Source: Ceratothoa steindachneri
Lineage: Eukaryota > Arthropoda > Malacostraca > Isopoda > Cymothoidae
DNA length: 64,000 nt
Assembly (NCBI GenBank): GCA_963969495.1
Contig: OZ018321.1
Span: forward strand, 64,262,780-64,326,779
Direction: 5' to 3'
Part shown: positions 57,323 through 64,000 of the stretch, in pieces
Layout of the letters: every line of letters begins with the position of its first letter
Position numbering within the stretch: position 1 is the stretch's first letter
Made by a program: the position numbers and the translations under genes
The notes under the pieces: model-generated
What the model was told of the DNA's origin: nothing
Database searches by the model: none
What the model saw: the letters and a program-made list of their open reading frames with translations, nothing else

Positions 57323-57841
57323 CTAGACCAAATTCACCACCAGTGAAATCGTTCGGGTGGCCCGCCACGTAAGCGGTCGGCGTGCAAAACGGCCAGACGT
57401 TCTAGGAATAGTAGTCAGTGCCACGGCCATGAGGTTGCCGGAGAAGAACTCAATGGCCTTATCCATCAACCTAAATTCATTTACTGTGCGGACCACTGAG
57501 CCAGAACCAAGCACCACCGAGGGATCTCTCAGGTGGCAGCGGTCTAGAAAATGATAATTAAATTGGAAACTGATCAATATCATGAATTTGATCGACTACC
57601 TCTGATCCAAAATCAGACTAGGCATCCGGAGGGCAAAAGAATAAATCAAAACACGAAGATGAACCGGTTTTCGGGTAGAGATGAGATGCGTAAACTCGTC
57701 CACATTTAGGACACCTATCTCCAACTCGTCGATCAGGTCGGCAATGACTTGACCCCTGGGATTGATCGAGTAGTCTCCCAAGAGGGAGCTTCTACCATTC
57801 AAATCCACGAGCAGCAGAAAGGGCCTCGGTAACTGTGGCAC
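57323..57841 (-). pseudogene. LINE-A copy 4: endonuclease domain
   Basis: 'RPFLLLVDLNGRSSLLGDYS' and 'INPRGQVIADLIDELEIGVL' then 'NVDEFTHL' (57596-57841) match the LLGDFN..H.LWG...NPRG core, with GDFN changed to VDLN. The DLHGSDH.PI region corresponds to 57540-57600. The following 57323-57583 frame is the linker to the RT. One catalytic motif is mutated. Confidence 0.82.
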
Positions 57842-57844
57842 GAC

Positions 57845-59756
57845 CCCCCAGAATTACCCCGCGTCGAAGTCGGCTGACGGATGAATGTACGCAGCTGCAC
57901 TGCTTCTTCCTAAAAGGAGGTAATTTACAGCAAAGAGAAGAACGTAGACATCATGCTGGGTATAAATGAAGCATCTTCCTGTTCGGTCCCCATCCTGTAC
58001 CCTGGGTGAGTGGGCATGATGCACGCGCCCAGCATGGAATCCTGCGAAAATATCGCTAACAAGAAACGAAAGGAAACGAGCCTCCTCAACTTCTCCCCGT
58101 TGATACCGAGTCCATTTCTCGGATGCACAGCCCCGCTCGCTGTTAACTGAACAATGTGCTGAAGGTACTTAGCTTCGATGACTTATTGGGGGAAGTTGGG
58201 TTCGCTATGCGAGTCTCTTCTTCCCTCCGCCTCAAATCTTTCGGCTGGCGGGGCGTCTTCGGAAAAATGGGTCATTCCTTAACAAGATCCACCGTCTCCG
58301 AACCACCCAGTTTAGCCTTGGGTGGGGGCGTAGGAACCGAGGCTCCTTTGGTGCTGTTCTCCTTTCGGGTGGCAGCTTTAGAAACCTCTGAAGACAGCTT
58401 CACGACCATCTTCAGGAGTGGTGCCTCCTGTTTGTGAAGGCGAGTGGCCGTTTCGCCTTACGGGAAACGATCACGCTGGGGGAGGGGGGATTTTTGTTAT
58501 TTTAGCTGAGGCTGGGTCTGAACCCCTTGTGGCGCCAGCTCTAAGAGTGAAAAGCTCGGGTTGAGTAGAACCCACAGTTGGGGTCCGAATGCACATCAAA
58601 ATTACCAGGTTTTTAGGCATGGTGGAGCCTGGTGCGCCCTATATAACCAGGACTTTGCTTCAACGTGCTCGAAAACGCCAGGTAGTTTCTCAAAGAATGG
58701 GCCAGGTTTCGTTCAACGCACTTGCGACTTTGGTGTTGGTCTGCCTCTCCGGCCCTCCCTTAACCGAGGGCGTCTCGGGGCCAGAGATGCCTAATTTGGC
58801 CCTAGTCGCTTGTCAAAACAGCAATGGACCCATCCGTTCCCGGAGCTCAAGAGGAGAGAGAGGAACCCTTAGTCCTTTTTGTTGTTGTTTTTTTTACTTC
58901 TTTTGTTTGTAGGAGAGGTAGGTGGGGAATGAACCCGCTTCTCTTCACCGCCGGAAGAACCCCCTAGGGAGGATAGACCGGCCGCAGCAACATCCTTCCT
59001 GAAAATGGAAAAGGTCTTTGCTATCAAGGAGGCACCAGCCCGGGGGGGGGAGGGGTGACTCTTCTCCTTGTGAGTCCTCGGGATTCCGAGCCGTATGAGA
59101 ATAAGCTTGCTCAGGAGCGGAGTCAGTTTTGGGGTATGACACCGAGAGTGAGTTCGACCTCATTGGAGATCCAGCCCTCTGGGGGGAGGGATCGTCCTGG
59201 GGCGATGTCCATTTTTAAGGAGGGGCGGGGGGTTCATGTGGGTCCCTCAAGGCATCACGGACCTCATAGGTATCTTCCGTCGGAGTCAAGTTTCGGGCCG
59301 GCGAACCGACCATCATCGGGTAAGAGAGGTGGGAAGTCACGCCCACCACCCGATCCTTCAAAATACATGACTGCAAGACTTCACGGGGCACTGCCCACGC
59401 TCCCCACTTTTCTTTGTCCCCTTAAGTGGATTGGGCCTATCGACTCACTCACACCGAGAGCGGTCGATATTGGGCTGCCTGTCTACACTCTTAGCAGTCC
59501 CCTGTGATAGAATAAGGGGAAATGGCAATTGATCAAAAGATTGAATCGTCCATGGGCGACTCCAATGGAGGTGATGGGGAAACCCCTACACCAGTAGCGC
59601 TAGGAGAAGAGTAAGCTTTCTTTCCGGTAGAAGAGGGTTAGGGGGCCCGTAAGAAATCACAAGGAAGCCACATCCTTTTCGGAGGTGTTGTCCTCCGAAG
59701 ACCAAGTGTAACAGGCTGCGCAAGGTAGCCTTCCACCCCCTGCAAGGATTAAGGAT
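57845..59756 (-). pseudogene. LINE-A copy 4: gag-like ORF1 and 5' region
   Basis: Aligns with 27960-29900 and 18900-20900: 'GAGTCTCTTCTTCCCTCCGC' at ~58208 against 'GAGTCTTTGCCTCCCTCTAC' at ~28016. No gag knuckle frame survives clearly. It is GC-rich, with G-run tracts at ~58477 and ~59041. Frames on either strand here are mostly shadows. Confidence 0.55.
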
Positions 59757-59779
59757 AAGGGCACATATGGGATTGAAAG

Positions 59780-60540
59780 AAATAGATCTGAAATGCGAAT
59801 TATTTATTTTGGTTTATGGTAATAAACTGGTGTTGGTGAGTAAGAATGAGAGGTATTTGCAAATGTTGCCGAAGTATTTGAAGGGCTATGTGAGAAGAGG
59901 GGCTAAAATTGAAGGCAGAAGAGTATGATGTAATGGCATTTTGCAGTGAGAAAGGGGTAAGGTGTGATATCCGATTTTCCGGTGTCACCCTTGAACAAAG
60001 GCGAAGTTTTAAGTATCTAGGATGTAGCGTAAATGATAGTGGCACAGATGAAGAAGTTTGCGACCACAAGACTTTACAAGGTAGAAAGTCCCTGGTGCAA
60101 TTAGTGTTAATAAATGGTAAGAGTTTGAGTGTAGACAGTGGTAAGAAGCTTCATGAGAGTATGCTGGTGCCAACTTTTGTGTATGGGAGGGAAACTATGG
60201 TATGGAAGGAGAAGAAAAGTTCAAGAATGAGAGCAGTGCAAATGGACAGCTTGATAGGAATGTTTGGTGTCCGAAAATTAGGTGAGGAACGACTTAGTAA
60301 TAGATGTTTATGGAGTGAACAACGGTTTGAATGAGGTTGTGAGAGAAAGATTTCTAAGATGCTAAGAGCATATATGAAAAATGGATTGAATTAGATTAGT
60401 AAAGAGAATATATGCGAGTGTCAGGGTCTGAGAAGGGGTTGAAGAACGCGTAAAAGGTGGCTTGATTTTGTGAATGAGTGTTTGTGAGAGCAAGGGATTA
60501 TATTCATTATGATAAGTGTAGATGGAAGAAGTTAGTGAGA
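59780..60540 (+). pseudogene. Non-LTR retrotransposon reverse transcriptase fragment (copy 2 of the 4.9-kb family)
   Basis: 'LVYGNKLVLVSKNERYLQML' corresponds to the YADD(L)VLVSESE catalytic loop with both Asp lost. The open frame at 59909-60334 then reads 'LKAEEYDVMAFCSEKGVRCD', 'FSGVTLEQRRSFKYLGCSVN', 'LHESMLVPTFVYGRETMVWK' and 'SRMRAVQMDSLIGMFGVRKL', all signature blocks of this LINE C-terminal half. The final ERPRKRW-like block is at ~60430 in another frame. Same orientation and family as 4925-5935. Confidence 0.85.
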
Positions 60541-60544
60541 GGGC

Positions 60545-61655
60545 GAGCTTGTTGACTTCCCCCTAGGGATAAATCTGGCTGTACAAAAGGTTACAACACA
60601 TAGAACCTCATCAGTCGGAATGGACATTTTGCAGTAGATTAAATTATGGGCGGCCTTGTGGTCAATTGAGTATAAAGGAGGTGGGATGGGCGCTTAATTT
60701 TCAGTGGCGTTGAAGAGCCAATCCCAATCTGTGGAGAAATGGTCGATGTATAAATCTTAAATTCCGAAACTGACTATCAAATATAACGCTCAGATTTTTG
60801 ACTGTATCGGAACAAAGGGGCTGCGGGAGGCGCCGTGACTAAAATTTTGAGTAATATTTTTGCAGTAAGTCCAATTCGCACGAGTGTCAACCATTAATAC
60901 CTCTGTTAGGTCATTGTTAAGTTTCACAAAGTCTTCTCGGAGCCATCTTTTGATGAGGTTATAAGCAAATAGTAGGTTTCTAGGAGTCTTATGACCCAAA
61001 GTTGATGAAAGTAACAAATAGATTTGGTATTATCACTATAGAAATTAACGTCACGGCCAAACAGCTGCACATAAGATATACATAGATGCTGTCCAGAACA
61101 GCGAAACTCTCCCACATGTATCTCGTGGACAACCGTAAAGAAACTGCGGGATACTTTGGGCAACGGCAAAAACCAAGATTTCTTCTTAGAGTGGTTTGTG
61201 CGACAGATGCCTACACAAATTTAGAAAGTTCTGGAAATCTCAAGATACTAAGACCTATTTGACCAGATGGCAATAGCAGCAGCCAGCCTATTCGGACGAG
61301 GCAACCAGAGGAAAGTTGCTCACGTTGAGAAAAGCTTATTATACAGGACGCGCGAATTTCAAGCTGCAATGACTGCCCTCACGATGAGGTTGACGAAGCT
61401 TGAGATTCCCAGGCACCCTCTTCACGAAGAAGGTCCTAAACACGCCGCCGATAAAGAGCCAGCACGCGTCAGGAAAACGCCATGAGGGCACAGTAATGGG
61501 TAATGTGCCTGCTACTATCCCCACAGGCACCTGCCTGGACATTTGTTTACCCCATCCTAAGCAGGAATAATTAATGAACACGAGATCAGTTATTTCAATT
61601 ATACCTACGACAATAGTAGAGAGAGATTAATAGGAATCGTGTGTGTACCTTCAGA
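60545..61655. other. Unassigned region
   Basis: Frames exist on both strands (60790-61169 minus; 61267-61485 plus, the latter with a helical, coiled-coil-like 'EFQAAMTALTMRLTKLEIPR'). None shows a family motif I can name. Possibly retroelement debris. Confidence 0.35.
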
Positions 61656-61659
61656 CGGG

Positions 61660-62165
61660 CCACCATACTTTACTTTTGGTACTCTGCACTTTCGATTCCA
61701 CTGCTCCCTTGGCCTCTTGCAGACGCAACGTTACCTGGGATCGAGAAGAACTTGAACGTGGACTTGTGGGACCAAAAGATACGCCCCCACTGACGCATGT
61801 TTCAGTTTCGGTGACCACGTGGCCAGGCCAGTCAACGTCTCTTCTGCTGAAGGTTGATCATCGGCTTCTGGTGGACTCTTCATGACTTTAGATCTTGTGC
61901 AAGCCGCCTGCAACGGACTGTTCTGGCAGATGCATTAATTTGTCTGCCCGGCGTTCTTTCCTGTTGCAGTTGTACTGCGGTTTTCTTACGATCCCGAAGA
62001 CTCGCGCGACGCAGAGACCTGCCGTCACGCTGCCTTCTGACCCTGGATCGTCCAGAGGAAGGTCGGTCTTAGATGTTCCCACTTTCTCGGATCCTATTCA
62101 ACAATTTTGCAACAACAGAATGAGATCCTCCGCCATTCTGGTGGATTTCTCGACAGCTTAGACCC
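61660..62165 (-). pseudogene. Tc1-like transposase, N-terminal part
   Basis: In shifting minus-strand frames: 'HSVVAKLLNRIRESGNI' (first HTH end), 'DRPSSGRSRVRRQRDGRSLR' (GRPR-type hook), 'INASARTVRCRRL' (second HTH, family IS.STVRRRL), 'LAWPRGHRNXNMRQWGRIFW' with one stop (family R..WA..H..WT..QW..V.FSDES), after which the first Asp is lost ('SHKS' for SDES). Later catalytic parts were not recognised. A Tc1-like terminal sequence lies nearby at 62628-62660. Confidence 0.72.
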
Positions 62166-62364
62166 TCTACATGCGGTGTGTTATATGAAGACATTTTAAA
62201 TATAAAATACCGCCTAAATACCAGGATTTCATACATTTCAATAGTATCGTTATTTTAGATATTTCAACAAAGTTATAAGGAAGCTTGTTCTTGTATTTTG
62301 ATTTCCATATGTATTGGGCACATGCATACAAACCTACAATAACATATTCAGACACGCCCAAGGA

Positions 62365-62660
62365 ATAAGAACAAGGTCTGCTGACCAAAGTCGCATGCTC
62401 TCACTTATTCTGATTTATGACCTTCAAAACTTTCAATAATTCCCGGACTAACTTGGGAGGACCTTGACAATTATATCATTCAAAAAAGAATGTAAAACAA
62501 CATAAGGTTTCAAATTTCGTTAGAATCCGCAGAATAGTTACAATATTATTACCAAAACCAAAAAATCAAAATGGGGCCTGACCGACTGACCGCTATAGTG
62601 ATATATAGAGTCACACACGACTAAAAAATCCGGGTGTCCGAAAACTTTTGTCAGGGCGCG
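62365..62660 (+). repeat. Dispersed monomer repeat, copy C (one monomer), with Tc1-like end
   Basis: The head 'CTCACTTATTCTGATTTATG' (~62399) and 'CTTCAAAACTTTCAATAATT' match copy B near 10060-10138. A single monomer ('AAACAACATAAGGTTTCAAA') follows. The tail 'GGGCCTGACCGACTGACCG' and 'AGAGTCACACACGACTAAAA' then ends GGGTGTCCGAAAACTTTTGT, which resembles a Tc1 terminal inverted repeat, near a TA at 62661-62662. Confidence 0.75.
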
Positions 62661-62662
62661 TA

Positions 62663-63370
62663 ATAAAGCAGCACAGTTAATACTCATCGTTAATTTCGAA
62701 GGATTCGGCTATCAGTGATTTAACCTCACAATACGGTGGCCTATAAAAGCCAGGAAATATTAGTGGTGTAGCGGATTGCACTTTAAGCATCTTGTAATCT
62801 CTAGAAATATAAAATCACATCTGGGTCATAAAATTATTCTTTAAAAATATACACTTTTTCCTTTGATCTGGCAATTTTCCCTTTCTAGCGTCCTTTACAA
62901 AAGGCATATTTCCATTCGTGCTTAACGCTTCACCTTAACAGATAACTTTTAGTCCATTTAGTCCATACCCATTGTTACATTATTACCACAAGTGTATCCA
63001 TACGGCATTACCTTGAGTCAATTACCACCAAATCGCCATTTTAAATTCTTACAATCCCACTCCCACATAGTCAATTTTCTCATTTTCTCACCTAAGATTA
63101 TCAAATCATTGAATAATATATTTATTTCATGTTTAAATCAACTTCAATCTCGTTTCAAACAACTATATGTTTCAAGTTCCTTAATAATGTGCAATTTGTT
63201 TCCAATTTTTAGTATATTTTTGAAGATCATCTTTCCATCTTGTTTTTGATCTTCTTTAGGTTCGTATTTTATCAAGCGGAATCAAACCGGTATTTTTTAT
63301 AGTTCAGCTATAGTCTTGGAATCTGCCCAGCTCCACTTCATGTTTCTTATAGCTTCCACTCTAGGATGCG
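62663..63370. other. AT-rich non-coding stretch
   Basis: No supported feature; the plus-strand frame 62992-63249 has no motif. Confidence 0.4.
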
Positions 63371-63375
63371 TTCAT

Positions 63376-63590
63376 GGGCTCTTTGGGTTGTTCTAAATTT
63401 TAATGTTTTGGGTTGTTTTGTTTTGTCAGCTTCCACGTTTTGGACTCTTTGTGTTGTTCTAAGTTTTAATGGTTTTTGTGTTGTGTTTTTTTGTCATCTT
63501 CCACGTTTTGGACTCTTTGTGTTCCTCTAAGTTTTAATGTTTGTTTTTTGTATGGGTTTTTTTGGGGGGAGGGGGAGTCAGCTTTCACGT
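63376..63590. repeat. Minisatellite, three ~66-68-bp units
   Basis: Units start at about 63377, 63442 and 63510, each with 'GGACTCTTTGTGTTGTTCTA' or close, then 'AGTTTTAATG', a T/G-rich tract and 'CAGCTTCCACGTTTT'. The last unit trails into a T/G-run. Confidence 0.8.
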
Positions 63591-63824
63591 TTATGCTTAA
63601 TAAGGTCATAATTTTCTTTTTGGTCACATGAGCGTTTTGCCTTTGAAGATGTTTGCCTTTCAAAATTCTTTCCAGCCTAGAATGATTATTCATTGGATTT
63701 CCTGATATTTTCCCGGTGGCATTGTAATCTGTTGACCCGGGTAGATATATTTGTCTATCACGAGTGTAGAAGTCTAAGTACACCCATGCATAAGTGCATA
63801 CATAAATACACCGAGACAGCTGCG

Positions 63825-63842
63825 TGCCCCCCCCCGCCCCCA
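63825..63842. repeat. Poly-C tract
   Basis: C-rich run CCCCCCCCCCGCCCCC-like at the boundary of a GC-richer edge. Confidence 0.9.
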
Positions 63843-64000
63843 CTTTATTCCAAATTCGCCTTTTCGCATCGAATCTCCTTCACCCCTTTTCGCGCCGTCA
63901 TAAACCCGCGGTTGGAGACGAGGAAGGCTCGGATGGCGGCGAGGCGTAAATATTTCGTATGTCCTGGCAGCAGACAAAAGGTCTTTTGCGCGACGATATG
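63843..64000. other. GC-richer, CpG-containing edge
   Basis: 'CGCGCCGTCATAAACCCGCG' and 'GGCTCGGATGGCGGCGAGGC' stand out against the AT-rich background. It could be the edge of a gene promoter or another repeat. The window ends before this can be judged. Confidence 0.35.

Larger units (their letters stand above)
54660..59756 (-). mobile_element. LINE-A copy 4
   Basis: On the minus strand: 5' end near 59756 ('GTGTAACAGGCTGCGC' on the plus strand at 59709), gag (58140-59700), endonuclease (57323-57841), RT (55900-57230), RNase H and Cys tail (54702-55640). Collinear with copy 1 and ~5.1 kb long. More of the RT catalytic region survives than in copies 1 and 3. Confidence 0.85.

Noticed and set aside
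59055..59507. 150-codon plus-strand frame rich in Pro, Arg and Ser
   Set aside because: Lies antisense to LINE-A gag and the 5' region in GC-rich sequence; composition explains the open frame.

Overview
This window looks like intergenic or intronic DNA from an animal, most likely an arthropod and probably a crustacean. That reading rests on the make-up of the repeats: CR1-like LINEs with an SGNH-esterase ORF1, an RNase-H-bearing I/Jockey-type LINE, DD41D-type mariner, piggyBac, BED-finger and TTF/DUF4371-type hAT transposons, and very long (TA)n microsatellites. Species cannot be fixed from sequence alone. There is no bacterial or viral gene organisation, no operons, no CRISPR array, and I found no convincing tRNA or rRNA gene.

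Almost every coding signal is a decayed transposable element. The one exception is 2487-3915 on the minus strand. There, four short exons with GT-AG boundaries and matching phases read through as one protein segment that weakly resembles an ILEI/FAM3-type domain. This is the best candidate for a host gene.

Layout. 0.5-1.9 kb: CR1-type scrap and a mariner with both inverted repeats. 2.5-3.9 kb: candidate host exons. 4.4-10.1 kb: two copies of a dispersed element built on a tandem ~125-bp monomer, a LINE fragment, a hAT fragment and a mariner inserted in the monomer array. 11.9-15.2 kb: a BED-type hAT. 15.7-32.9 kb: several minus-strand copies of one gag/EN/RT/RNase-H LINE ('LINE-A'), some rearranged, ending in 5'-UTR scraps and a Penelope-like tail. 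33.1-34.3 kb: a diverged CR1. 34.45-42.3 kb: a piggyBac element split by a ~5-kb CR1 block sitting in a compound (TA)n(GA)n tract. 43.1-46.4 kb: a ZMYM-like hAT and a mariner. 47.39-54.19 kb: a hAT with near-perfect 8-bp target duplication, carrying a mariner, which in turn carries a 5'-truncated CR1 with its own 5-bp duplication. 54.7-59.8 kb: another LINE-A copy. 59.8-60.5 kb: a LINE fragment. 61.7-62.7 kb: Tc1 remnant and a third copy of the monomer repeat. 63.4-64 kb: a minisatellite and a GC-richer edge.

No set of genes here works together as a pathway. The biology is the history of insertion: nested transposons, trans-mobilised or gene-converted LINE copies that share the same stop codons, and microsatellites at many element boundaries. 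I did not find a convincing new molecular system. The most informative structures are the triple nest at 47-54 kb, the split piggyBac, and the variable-copy monomer element.
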